The notes: a model not told the origin generated them from the sequence alone. Shown: positions 1-5,975, counted from the stretch's first letter. The stretch: 6,939 bases of DNA from an uncultured Magnetococcales bacterium (GCA_903913345.1 CAIWLA010000256.1:1-6939), one strand, 5' to 3'. Program-made: numbers and translations.

Positions 1-1
1 C

Positions 2-397
2 GCCAAAAAGGGGGAACTGGGCATACTCTTGACGGACGATGCCGAAATACGGCGTCTCAACCATCGTTATCGGCACCGTGACCAGGCCACCAATGTCCTC
101 TCCTTTGCCATGGAAGAGGGGGAAAAGGGTCCAAAAAGGGGCAAAAAAGACCGCCTTTTGGGCGATGTGGTGCTGGCCTATGAAACGGTGGCCCAGGAGG
201 CCCAGGCCTATCATATCCCGCTGGAACGGCATGTGATCCATCTGGTGGTGCATGGTGTGTTGCATCTGTTGGGTTATGATCACGCCCGTTCCCCCGCAGA
301 AGCCAGGCGACAGGAGACGCGGGAAGTGGCCATCCTGGCGGATTTGGGTCTGTCCAACCCCTATTGGTTGCCCGCCGAACCGGAAGAGACACTCTGA
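2..397 (+). CDS. ybeY: Endoribonuclease YbeY, 3' part (5' end outside window)
   Basis: YbeY is a zinc-dependent single-strand endoribonuclease that matures the 16S rRNA 3' end and takes part in 70S ribosome quality control in the cytoplasm. The frame is already open at base 2 and reads through ELGILLTDDAEIRRLN and the family motif TNVLSF, so the true start lies upstream; a TTG at 29 is only an internal codon. The signature metal site HGVLHLLGYDH is complete (bases 251-283), giving the three zinc-binding histidines of the H-x3-H-x5-H pattern. A lysine/glycine-rich stretch after TNVLSF makes this loop a little longer than usual. The protein ends normally 49 bp before lnt. ybeY commonly sits in a ybeZ-ybeY-corC-lnt cluster; here corC is absent between ybeY and lnt. 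The identification is firm. Confidence 0.95.
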   Translation, partial: AKKGELGILLTDDAEIRRLNHRYRHRDQATNVLSFAMEEGEKGPKRGKKDRLLGDVVLAYETVAQEAQAYHIPLERHVIHLVVHGVLHLLGYDHARSPAEARRQETREVAILADLGLSNPYWLPAEPEETL

Positions 398-446
398 GAC
401 CGTTTTTTCGTGCGTTTCGAATCAATGCCAGAAATGAGAACAAAAA

Positions 447-1994
447 ATGATCTTTCGTAATGCGGCGGGATACGCACTGTTGGCAGGGGGTATCGCGGTA
501 CTGGGACTCCCTTCCGGTCCGCTGCCCATCGCCTTGATGGTCGGCCTGATGATATTGATCATTCTGATCCCCTCCTTTCCCGCCCGCCAGGGGGCATGGC
601 TGGGCTTTTTGTTCGGACTCAGTTATTTCGGTCTGGGTTTTTCCTGGCTGTTGACCAGTCTGCATCTCTACGGTGGCATCCCCTGGATCGGTTCGGTGGG
701 GATACTGTTGGGATTGTCCGCCTTCATGGCCCTGTATTCCGCGCTGTTTGGTGCCCTGCTCGCCCGGTTGGCACCCCGCCCTGGTCTGTTGCCACTGGCC
801 GCGCCCGCCTTGTGGGTGGCAACCGAATGGTTGCGTGCCAACCTGTTTGGTGGTTTTGCCTGGAATCTGGTCGGCTATGGTTGGGATCGCTGGGCACCCT
901 TTTTACAGATTGCGGATCTGGGTGGGGTTTATTTGCTCTCCTGGCTCATGGTATGGCCGGCCTCGGTTGGCGCAGCCTTGTGGCTGGGCCGCTCCAGGGG
1001 ACGAGAGGTCTGGCTTCATTGTGGTGCCGTGATGGTCGTGATGGGGGTGGTCTTCGGGTATGGCGAGTGGCGGGTGGCCGCCCTCCGGGCCAGTCAGCAG
1101 CAGGATGCCCGCCCCCCGATACGCGTGGCGATTGTCCAGGGCAATACGCCGCAGCAACTGAAATGGGCACCCGACCAACAGTCCGGAATCGTGGACCATT
1201 ATCTGCAATTGACCCGCGCGTTGCCTTTGCCGGTTGATCTGGTGGTGTGGCCAGAGACGGCGATGGCCTTCTTTTTTCGCGCCAAACCCGATTTTCTGGA
1301 TGCCATCATGCAACTCAGCCGGGAGATAAACGCCCCCATACTGACCGGCACCCCCACCATCGACCGGGAGAGTGAGGAGGATCGTTGGCATTATTACAAC
1401 AGCATGGTGATGCTGGACCAGACGGGATCTTTGGATCGTCGGTATGACAAGCACCATTTGGTCCCTTTTGGTGAATATATTCCGTTTCGGGCATTTCTTC
1501 CGGCCCATCTGCAAAAACTGACCGCTGGCACGGAGGATTTTTCCAGTGGACCCGGCCCTCTGCCCCTCTCCTGGGACAAGGGTGACATTGGCCCTCTCAT
1601 TTGTTATGAGGCCATTTTCCCGGATGAAGTCAGAACCCTGGCGGCCATGGGTGTCCGCTGGCTGGTCAACATGACCAACGATGCCTGGTTTGGTGATACG
1701 GCCAAGCCCCAGCATTTGGCCATGGTTCGTTTGCGGGCCATTGAAAACCGTCTCCCCATGATTCGCTCTGCCAACACGGGTATTTCGGCTGTTTTTGATG
1801 CCACTGGTCGGGAGTTGGGCCGCATCGCCCCGGACCAGCCCGGCACCCTGGTGGTCACCCTCCCTCCGGGCAGCGGTCAGAGTGTTTATCAGCGGTATGG
1901 GGCCTGGGAGATCGGGGGCTGGCTTGGGTTGTTGTTTCTTTCCGGCTGGCTGGCGCGCGGCAGGCCGACTCCCCGGCCAACCCACCCAGAATGA
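447..1994 (+). CDS. lnt: Apolipoprotein N-acyltransferase
   Basis: Lnt is an inner-membrane enzyme that transfers an acyl chain from a phospholipid to the free amino group of the lipid-modified N-terminal cysteine, the last step of lipoprotein maturation. The 515-residue length is typical. Residues 8-210 hold several hydrophobic membrane segments, residues 225-475 the periplasmic carbon-nitrogen hydrolase (nitrilase) domain, and residues 485-503 a C-terminal membrane helix. The catalytic triad is visible: Glu270 in VVWPET, Lys335 in YDKHHLVPFGEY and Cys386 in ICYEAIFP. The conserved TNDAWFG stretch (residues 410-416) is also present. The start at 447 follows an A-rich leader with only a weak Shine-Dalgarno, and is chosen because it precedes the first membrane helix by a few residues. 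The stop overlaps the start of a small membrane frame. The enzyme's substrates would include the four lipoproteins encoded further right. Confidence 0.97.
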   Translation: MIFRNAAGYALLAGGIAVLGLPSGPLPIALMVGLMILIILIPSFPARQGAWLGFLFGLSYFGLGFSWLLTSLHLYGGIPWIGSVGILLGLSAFMALYSALFGALLARLAPRPGLLPLAAPALWVATEWLRANLFGGFAWNLVGYGWDRWAPFLQIADLGGVYLLSWLMVWPASVGAALWLGRSRGREVWLHCGAVMVVMGVVFGYGEWRVAALRASQQQDARPPIRVAIVQGNTPQQLKWAPDQQSGIVDHYLQLTRALPLPVDLVVWPETAMAFFFRAKPDFLDAIMQLSREINAPILTGTPTIDRESEEDRWHYYNSMVMLDQTGSLDRRYDKHHLVPFGEYIPFRAFLPAHLQKLTAGTEDFSSGPGPLPLSWDKGDIGPLICYEAIFPDEVRTLAAMGVRWLVNMTNDAWFGDTAKPQHLAMVRLRAIENRLPMIRSANTGISAVFDATGRELGRIAPDQPGTLVVTLPPGSGQSVYQRYGAWEIGGWLGLLFLSGWLARGRPTPRPTHPE

Positions 1995-2107
1995 AGTGGA
2001 ATCTGGATCAATTTTTACGCAACCTGATGATTGCCATTCTGGTCGGACTGGTGGCTGGGCTGATTGTTCGGTATTTGCTGGTGGAGTTGATTGTCTGGAC
2101 TCGATGA
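1991..2107 (+). CDS. Putative 38-residue single-span membrane peptide coupled to lnt
   Basis: I do not recognise this family. The frame begins MKWNLDQFLRNLMIAI and ends VELIVWTR, 38 residues in all. A polar, slightly amphipathic N-terminus is followed by one long hydrophobic stretch (about residues 11-36) interrupted by a single Arg at 27, which is consistent with one transmembrane helix. Its ATG shares the four bases ATGA with the lnt stop. No separate Shine-Dalgarno is evident, so translation would depend on ribosomes finishing lnt. The short length means chance cannot be excluded, but the start/stop overlap and the clean membrane-helix profile favour a real gene. It could also be the residue of a longer gene cut when the neighbouring islet inserted, although it ends in a proper TGA. 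A role alongside Lnt is only inferred from the coupling. Confidence 0.55.
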   Translation: MKWNLDQFLRNLMIAILVGLVAGLIVRYLLVELIVWTR

Positions 2108-2147
2108 TCTCTTCTCGATAATCGGTATGGTGTCCGTCGATTGGAAT

Positions 2148-2519
2148 CTACGCTGGCGTCTCCAGTGGGTTGATCACGGTCAGGTCCGTGATCCAGAGGA
2201 AATCCTCAATGTTCGCGGTTGCCAATACCCGCCGGTGTTCCAGTGCGGTTGCGGCGATCAGAGCGTCCCCCAGCGAGATGTTGCGTTTCTGGCGCAGATG
2301 AATGGCCTTTTCAAAGGTTTCTACTGTCGGGTAAAGAATATCCAAACGGTCCAGAACGGCTTCAATGGATTGGCGGTCTGCATCGGACAAACGATGGTAT
2401 CCAAGGGATTCCACCCGACTGATCACGGAACAAACTGGACTTTGCTTGACCAGCCAGTGGCGCAACTGGCGATAGTCGGGATGCACGGAATAGATGATCA
2501 GGTTGGTATCGATCAGCAT
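2148..2519 (-). CDS. vapC: PIN-domain ribonuclease toxin, VapC family
   Basis: This 123-residue protein has the full layout of a VapC toxin, a magnesium-dependent PIN endoribonuclease that blocks translation by cutting RNA until neutralised by its antitoxin. The expected acidic active-site residues are visible: Asp4 in MLIDTNLIIYS, Glu37 in SRVESLGY, Asp85 in ISLGDALIAATAL, and an acid near 105-106 in TANIEDF. The frame is open 18 codons further upstream, but that extension is low-complexity Ser/Gly and lies inside the antitoxin gene. The internal ATG at 2519-2517 places MLIDTN at the N-terminus as in the family, and overlaps the end of the antitoxin gene by 7 nt, the usual translational coupling of such pairs. 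It converges on the small frame that follows lnt. I see no obvious intrinsic terminator in the 40 bp between them. Confidence 0.92.
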   Translation of the reverse strand: MLIDTNLIIYSVHPDYRQLRHWLVKQSPVCSVISRVESLGYHRLSDADRQSIEAVLDRLDILYPTVETFEKAIHLRQKRNISLGDALIAATALEHRRVLATANIEDFLWITDLTVINPLETPA

Positions 2520-2788
2520 GATGGTTCTTCCCGACCCGGAAGAGGACGATCCCGTCGAATTTCCCGTTGCCAAGCGACCGGATCGGGAATTTCCCGAAAC
2601 GGATTCAATCGGGCGGCCGCATCCAGGGATTCCGCAAGCAGGTGTTGCCGTTCTTCCGGGGAGATCCCGGCGGTTTGGTCCTCTTTGGCAATCCGTTGTT
2701 CGAGAAACAAGGCATAATGCAACAACTCGACCTGCAAAACTTCCGGCAAGCGGGCGACATGCTTGGTGATGTTTTCAAGAGTATTCAT
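2513..2788 (-). CDS. VapB-type antitoxin, DUF2281-like
   Basis: A 91-residue protein lies directly upstream of, and overlaps, the PIN toxin gene, which makes it the likely cognate antitoxin. The N-terminal half, MNTLENITKHVARLPEVLQ followed by a helical ELLHYALFLEQR segment, resembles the DUF2281 pattern found in antitoxins of PIN toxins. The C-terminal tail DPVAWQREIRRDRPLPGRE is of the type that wraps around the toxin active site. The ATG at 2788-2786 has an AGGA about 9 nt upstream. A perfect 7+7 bp inverted repeat sits 12 bp before the start and is a plausible site for autorepression. There is no classical DNA-binding motif that I can point to with certainty, so the mode of DNA binding is open. 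The partner assignment is strong from context; the exact subfamily is less certain. Confidence 0.85.
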   Translation of the reverse strand: MNTLENITKHVARLPEVLQVELLHYALFLEQRIAKEDQTAGISPEERQHLLAESLDAAARLNPFREIPDPVAWQREIRRDRPLPGREEPSC

Positions 2789-2799
2789 GGCAAGACATC

Positions 2800-2816
2800 C
2801 TGAAAATGTTTTTCAG
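2800..2816. promoter_or_regulatory. Inverted repeat upstream of the antitoxin, probable operator
   Basis: CTGAAAA and TTTTCAG form a perfect 7-bp inverted repeat around the 3-nt centre TGT. It lies 12 bp before the antitoxin start on the minus strand, in the 5' leader or promoter area. Antitoxins of VapBC pairs typically repress their own operon by binding such palindromes. That it works as the operator here is inferred from position. A clear -35/-10 pair for this operon was not found. Confidence 0.5.
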
Positions 2817-3758
2817 TAGCATAAGCAGTCATGAGATTGGGCGACCTTTCGTTCGCAGGATGAGCGTATCAGATTTGCCTGCATAAAAACAACAAATAAC
2901 TTTCAAAATTGCGTTCCTATGTGTGGTTTCCGCCAACTTCAAGCCATCAGAATTTTTGATTTACCGATAATCTTGTTGATCGATTTATTGTTTTTCCGAA
3001 ACGTCCAGTCATTCACTCCTTGCAGCCTCATAATTTGTCCTGGCTGTATCAGTTGATGACAAAATTTTTCTCCCAAAAAGTGGCCAACAACACCCGCCTC
3101 GCAGTTAGCCACATAAACCAACCAAGTATCATGGAGACTCGCCGCAAAATCGGCGAATCGAGCATAGTCATCGATCCAACGAAGGCTTTCCTTCGGCTAA
3201 ATTTGGGAACAGATAAATTTTTGAAAAGTATATCAATTTCCAAAACCCTGCCACCAACGAACTCACTCCCCCCACCCACTTGCTGGCCAAGCTCAACGAC
3301 CCGCCCCCCAATCAGTGACCCATAGCCGAACGCGGGCACACAACAACCGGGTAGCAAAAGCGGCGCATCCACCAGTCTGGAGGACTATCAGATGAAACCA
3401 GTCGCTGTAAAATGAAAAAACCACGCCATCACCAAAAAAATCGGCCTAAGGTTCAACTCCCCCATCCCGACCATGATAAACCGCCAAACCCAGCCCGGAC
3501 TCAAGTTTCCCAACCCACCTGACAACCACCAAAGCATCCAGCCAAGTGCAGACTCCCCCACCCCAATGCCGGAGGCTACAGCAGTCAAACCCGATTCCGA
3601 TATTTCCGTTTCAAACCGCATTCCTGTGCGTGGTATCACACCATTTCGTCCAACAGGCATCCTCGCCTTTTCTGGGAACGCCGATGCCATCTGAACACCC
3701 ATAACCGTTTTTGGCTTCCGTTTGAAATGCGCTTGCCCTGGATTCAGGACAAAAGAGA
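2817..3758. other. Gene-poor stretch with broken open frames, probably decayed DNA
   Basis: No intact recognisable gene lies here. The left part (to about 2940) is AT-rich leader DNA of the antitoxin operon. From 2939 to 3196 a minus-strand frame looks coding but has no good start and is listed separately. From about 3240 to 3700 the plus strand is strikingly C-rich, and frames stay open in pieces on both strands. On plus, a frame reading NPATNELTPPTHLLAKLND ends at TGA 3316-3318. Another frame runs from 3326 to 3694 with a single internal TGA at 3413-3415 and includes NRIPVRGITPFRPTGILAF. On minus, 3388-3765 is open for 125 codons. Wobble positions of the last two coincide, so base bias cannot tell them apart. 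The pattern fits remnants of one or more inactivated genes or a degenerate repeat. No tRNA, CRISPR or insertion-sequence ends were seen. Confidence 0.5.
2939..3196 (-). pseudogene. Possible gene remnant, unidentified
   Basis: On the minus strand a frame of 85 codons follows an in-frame stop at 3199-3197 and ends at TGA 2941-2939. It reads PKESLRWIDDYARFADFAAS, then LHDTWLVYVANCEAGVVGHF, then a basic C-terminus rich in Lys and Asn. The aromatic, acidic and hydrophobic pattern looks like real protein rather than random translation. There is no ATG near its beginning; the only start-like codon is an internal TTG at 3121. The middle WLVYVANCEAGVVGHF loosely recalls the beta4 region of GNAT acetyltransferases, but the following A-site motif is not seen, so I do not assign it. 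It may be the 3' part of a gene whose 5' part was lost or frameshifted. Confidence 0.3.
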
Positions 3759-3787
3759 TTGACACGGTAAGGCAGTTGCATTACCAT
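3759..3787 (+). promoter_or_regulatory. Probable sigma70-type promoter of prlF
   Basis: A perfect -35 box TTGACA (3759-3764) is followed, after exactly 17 bp, by TACCAT (3782-3787), a 4/6 match to the -10 consensus. Transcription would begin near 3794, leaving about 30 nt of leader that contains the GGAG ribosome site before the GTG start of prlF. The position supports that start. Because the lipoprotein genes begin 4 nt after prlF with no terminator between, this promoter may drive them too. Confidence 0.65.
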
Positions 3788-3789
3788 GC

Positions 3790-3800
3790 GAAAAATTTTC
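3790..3800. promoter_or_regulatory. Short palindrome at the prlF transcription start, possible operator
   Basis: GAAAA and TTTTC form a 5-bp inverted repeat around one central A, overlapping the predicted transcription start. PrlF is an AbrB-fold DNA-binding antitoxin known in E. coli to repress its own operon, so a palindrome here could be its operator. The repeat is short and AT-rich and could occur by chance. Confidence 0.25.
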
Positions 3801-3823
3801 TCTTTATTGACCGGAGAACGCTC

Positions 3824-4219
3824 GTGGATATCACCCTTGAAGTCGAATCCACGTTGACCGACCGCTATCAGACCACAGTGCCAGAAACCGTGCGTCGCGT
3901 CCTTCGGTTGGGTAAGCGCGACAGGATTCACTACGCCATTCGCCCCAGTGGAGAGGTCGTGCTCACGCGCGCCAGAGATTTCGAGAAAAACGACCCAGTG
4001 CTTGGCCGGTTCCTGTCCTTTTTAGCCTGCGACATCTCCGAACATCCTGGGCACTTGCAGGCTGTCGATGCCAGTCTCGTACAGAACATCCAATCATTGG
4101 TTGCTGGTGTCGAGATCGATCTCAATACAGCTCTATCCGAAGATGTTTCTGCCCTCGTTCCCTCCATGAACGGCTGGGCACCCGGCTTGAACAAAGATAA
4201 AAACAGAAAGGAACCATGA
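3824..4219 (+). CDS. prlF: PrlF-family antitoxin, apparently orphaned from its YhaV toxin
   Basis: PrlF is the AbrB/SpoVT-fold antitoxin that binds and neutralises the ribosome-dependent RNase YhaV and represses the operon. The swapped-hairpin domain is clear at residues 9-50: STLTDRYQTTVPETVRRVL followed by LGKRDRIHYAIRPSGEVVL. The family's second half follows (DPVLGRFLSFLACDI, LVAGVEIDL). The GTG at 3824 is chosen because GGAG lies 7 nt upstream and the -35/-10 pair ends just before it; the frame is open farther left, but that would place the promoter inside the gene. Family members end near residue 108-111. This one has 131, and its extra tail starts SALVPSMNGWAPGL. MNGWA (Met115-Ala119) resembles the N-terminus of YhaV (NGWALYAHP in E. 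coli), after which homology stops. No yhaV follows. I infer a deletion that fused the antitoxin end to a stub of the toxin start. The csgG-like gene begins 4 nt downstream. Confidence 0.88.
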   Translation: MDITLEVESTLTDRYQTTVPETVRRVLRLGKRDRIHYAIRPSGEVVLTRARDFEKNDPVLGRFLSFLACDISEHPGHLQAVDASLVQNIQSLVAGVEIDLNTALSEDVSALVPSMNGWAPGLNKDKNRKEP

Positions 4220-4223
4220 TACA

Positions 4224-5195
4224 ATGCGCTATTTTTCGGTGGTCCATGTCGTTGCCGCCCTGTTGTTCCTGCATGGGTGTGCCGCTGTTCCCTCGGCCAA
4301 GGTCGAGGATCTGCCCGGCCAGGAGCCACACATCAGCAAGGTGTTGCAGGAGACCAAACCGGGGGGCCGCATCCTGAAACGAAAGGTCGCCATTGCCCGG
4401 TTTTCCAACGAAACAAAATATGGTCAGGGATTCCTGATCGATGAAAACAAGGATCCAATCGGCAAACAGGCCATGGACATCCTCTCCGCCCGTCTGACGG
4501 CCACGAACAAATTCTTGATGTTCGAAAGGGCCGATCTGGACAAGGTGCTCAAAGAGATGAAAATGGACAACAGGGATAACGCACTGGTCAGCGCAGACTA
4601 TATCATCGTCGGTTCCGTCTCCGAATTTGGCCGCAAAAATACCAGCGATGTGGGTATCTTCAACCGAACCTTGAAACAAACCGTCCACGCCAAGGTCAAC
4701 ATCCGCCTGGTCGAGGTGTCGAGCGGTCAGGTGGTCTACTCCGAAGAGGGGGCCGGTGAAGCCACCTCCGCCGATTCCACAGTCATGGGAGTGGGATCCC
4801 ATGGCGACTACGACTCCTCCCTGAACGACAAGGCCATCTCGGCGGCCATATCCAAAGTGGTCAACAACCTGATCGAACACTTGATGGAAAAACCGTGGCG
4901 CACCGGCCTGCTCTCCCGCGACAATGACCAGTTTGTCATGGCGGGTGGCCAGTCACAAGGCGTCCGCGAAGGGGATCTCTTCGTGGTCATGCAAAAAGGG
5001 AACAAGGTCAAAAACCCACAGACCGGTTTTATGGTGGAATTGCCCGGAAAGGCCATCGCCAAGGTTCAGGTCTCCGCCCTGGTGGGACAGGGCGATCCCA
5101 ATACCGAGTTTTCCATGGTCCGGGTCGTCAGTGGCACCATTCCCACCACCAAATGGGACGAGATCTTTGTTCAGGAAGAAAACGGGGCACGATAG
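4224..5195 (+). CDS. CsgG/HfaB-family outer-membrane lipoprotein
   Basis: The 323-residue protein has a signal peptide with lipobox LHGC, giving lipidated Cys19; Ala at +2 predicts the outer membrane. The CsgG/HfaB-type core is at about residues 50-225: RKVAIARFSNETKYG, then FLMFERADLDKVLKEM, ADYIIVGSVSEFG and VNIRLVEVSSGQVVYSEE. CsgG itself (277 residues) forms the curli secretion pore. This longer relative has a further C-terminal domain (about 237-315, with GVREGDLFVV, NPQTG and a following beta-rich stretch) resembling the C-terminal part of FlgT-like proteins. No curli genes (csgA, csgB, csgE, csgF) are nearby, so curli export is unlikely. The company of DUF4810 and DUF799 lipoproteins instead matches a widespread envelope trio of poorly known function. 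AAAGGA lies about 12 nt before the ATG, inside the prlF tail. An overlapping out-of-frame ATG at 4216 is not used. Confidence 0.92.
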   Translation: MRYFSVVHVVAALLFLHGCAAVPSAKVEDLPGQEPHISKVLQETKPGGRILKRKVAIARFSNETKYGQGFLIDENKDPIGKQAMDILSARLTATNKFLMFERADLDKVLKEMKMDNRDNALVSADYIIVGSVSEFGRKNTSDVGIFNRTLKQTVHAKVNIRLVEVSSGQVVYSEEGAGEATSADSTVMGVGSHGDYDSSLNDKAISAAISKVVNNLIEHLMEKPWRTGLLSRDNDQFVMAGGQSQGVREGDLFVVMQKGNKVKNPQTGFMVELPGKAIAKVQVSALVGQGDPNTEFSMVRVVSGTIPTTKWDEIFVQEENGAR

Positions 5196-5233
5196 GTCTG
5201 GCTGCCGTCAGACCGTTTTCGTCGTCTGAAAAC
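5195..5233. promoter_or_regulatory. Overlapping, partly exclusive inverted repeats between the first two lipoprotein genes
   Basis: Three perfect inverted repeats share this 39-bp stretch. GGTCTG (5195-5200) pairs with CAGACC (5209-5214). CAGAC (5209-5213) pairs with GTCTG (5224-5228). GTTTTC (5215-5220) pairs with GAAAAC (5228-5233). The first and third stems can form together, while the second excludes both. There is no run of T after the last stem, so this is not a classical intrinsic terminator. It could trim or stabilise the transcript and set different expression of the CsgG-like protein and the downstream small lipoproteins. The function is inferred. Confidence 0.4.
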
Positions 5234-5268
5234 CATTGGCCATTCTCCTTTCTCACACAGGAATACCC

Positions 5269-5583
5269 ATGAAAAAATTCAGTCTGGTCGCGCTGGTTCT
5301 GCTCTTTTTCTCAGGCTGTGGACATTACGAGGCCGTTGTCCAAAAGGATGATGTGAGCTACGCCCTCTTCACCGGCCATCTGGAAGGGGCAGAGATCCAT
5401 ATCGATGGCACCCGACATCTCCTGCTGGATGCGGACGCCTCTGCCCAATCCTCTCCCGAAGAGAGACGATTCAAGATCTCTCCGGGACCGCATCGCATCG
5501 CCGTCACCAAGGCAGGCGTCGTCGTCGTGGATAGAATATTATTGTTCAACGGGCAAACGACAACAGAGATAGATATTCCATGA
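5269..5583 (+). CDS. Small outer-membrane lipoprotein with PEGA-like domain
   Basis: I do not recognise a named family. The 104-residue product begins MKKFSLVALVLLFFSGC, a short classical lipoprotein signal peptide with lipobox FSGC and lipidated Cys17; Gly at +2 predicts the outer membrane. The mature part reads GAEIHIDGTRHLLLD, then FKISPGPHRIAVTKAG, then NGQTTTEIDIP. This follows the layout of PEGA-type beta-sandwich domains (a DG turn, a PGxH turn and a closing GQT-x-x-I strand), which often serve as surface or cell-wall-associated modules. The frame is open 11 codons further left, but the ATG at 5269 has AGGAA at 5259-5263 and starts the signal peptide properly. Its TGA overlaps the next start (ATGA), so it is translationally coupled to the DUF4810 gene. 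The usual CsgG-DUF4810-DUF799 trio lacks this member as far as I know. Confidence 0.85.
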   Translation: MKKFSLVALVLLFFSGCGHYEAVVQKDDVSYALFTGHLEGAEIHIDGTRHLLLDADASAQSSPEERRFKISPGPHRIAVTKAGVVVVDRILLFNGQTTTEIDIP

Positions 5584-5951
5584 AAATAAAAGGTTATGCC
5601 CTCTTTCTTGCCCTCATTACCCTCTCCGGGTGTGCCTCCACGCCCAGACCGGAACCCCTTTTTGACTGGGGTGCCATACCCGGCTCCTACGACAAGCTGG
5701 TGCGGGAACCGGGCGATGCATCACTGGCCGAACATATCAAGGCCTTGCAGGATACCATCAACCAGTCGGCGCAGAAGGGCAAACGGGTTCCGCCTGGGGT
5801 CTACTGCGAATTGGGATATCTGCTGTTCAAGGGGGGACAGAAAGGGGATGCACTGCACTATTACGATCTGGAGATCAGCACCTACCCGGAATCCAGACTG
5901 TTCGTGGAACATCTCAAGGCCAAGGTCTCGGCCAATCCCGACAAACCATAG
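5580..5951 (+). CDS. DUF4810 lipoprotein
   Basis: A 123-residue protein with signal peptide MKIKGYALFLALITLSGC, lipobox LSGC (Cys18) and Ala at +2, which predicts outer-membrane anchoring. The mature sequence carries the DUF4810 pattern: PLFDWGAIPGSYDKL after a Pro-rich linker, a helical middle, then VPPGVYCELGYLLFKGGQKG and a DLEISTYPES stretch. The last two parts resemble a pair of TPR-like helices ending in the characteristic PES. No enzyme motif is present. Members of this family occur between CsgG-like and DUF799 lipoproteins in many proteobacteria, which suggests a shared envelope complex of unknown role. Its ATG overlaps the upstream stop (ATGA), and it is followed by a 24-bp gap and the DUF799 gene. 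Confidence 0.9.
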   Translation: MKIKGYALFLALITLSGCASTPRPEPLFDWGAIPGSYDKLVREPGDASLAEHIKALQDTINQSAQKGKRVPPGVYCELGYLLFKGGQKGDALHYYDLEISTYPESRLFVEHLKAKVSANPDKP

Positions 5952-5975
5952 TTCACTGCAAGGGGAGTGTCTGAC

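Noticed and set aside
903..1985. Long open frame on the minus strand opposite lnt (360 codons)
   Set aside because: lnt on the plus strand has all catalytic motifs across this interval; the antisense translation has no recognisable domain and is rich in Gly/Arg/Pro/His as expected of a shadow frame.
2520..2573. Upstream extension of the PIN toxin by 18 residues
   Set aside because: The extension is low-complexity and overlaps antitoxin codons; the internal ATG gives the conserved MLIDTN start.
3139..3156. Hairpin TCGCCG-CAAAAT-CGGCGA
   Set aside because: It lies inside the minus-strand remnant frame with no T-run on either side, so there is no basis for calling a terminator.
3379..3522. Strong GGAGGA site before a 7-codon frame (MKPVAVK) overlapping by ATGA with a 36-codon basic frame
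   Set aside because: It looks like a leader peptide arrangement, but no downstream gene would be controlled and the second product is low-complexity Pro/His/Lys; probably chance within degraded sequence.
3388..3765. Minus-strand frame of 125 codons in the gene-poor stretch
   Set aside because: Not called as a gene. The plus strand is also largely open with shared wobble positions, the frame starts inside the prlF promoter, and I recognise no family in it; kept only as part of the decayed region.
3722..3823. Upstream extension of PrlF by 34 residues
   Set aside because: It would include the TTGACA/TACCAT promoter and has no family similarity; GTG 3824 has a well-placed GGAG.
4216..4230. ATG at 4216 as the start of the csgG-like gene
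   Set aside because: It is in another frame; only the ATG at 4224 yields the signal peptide and lipobox.
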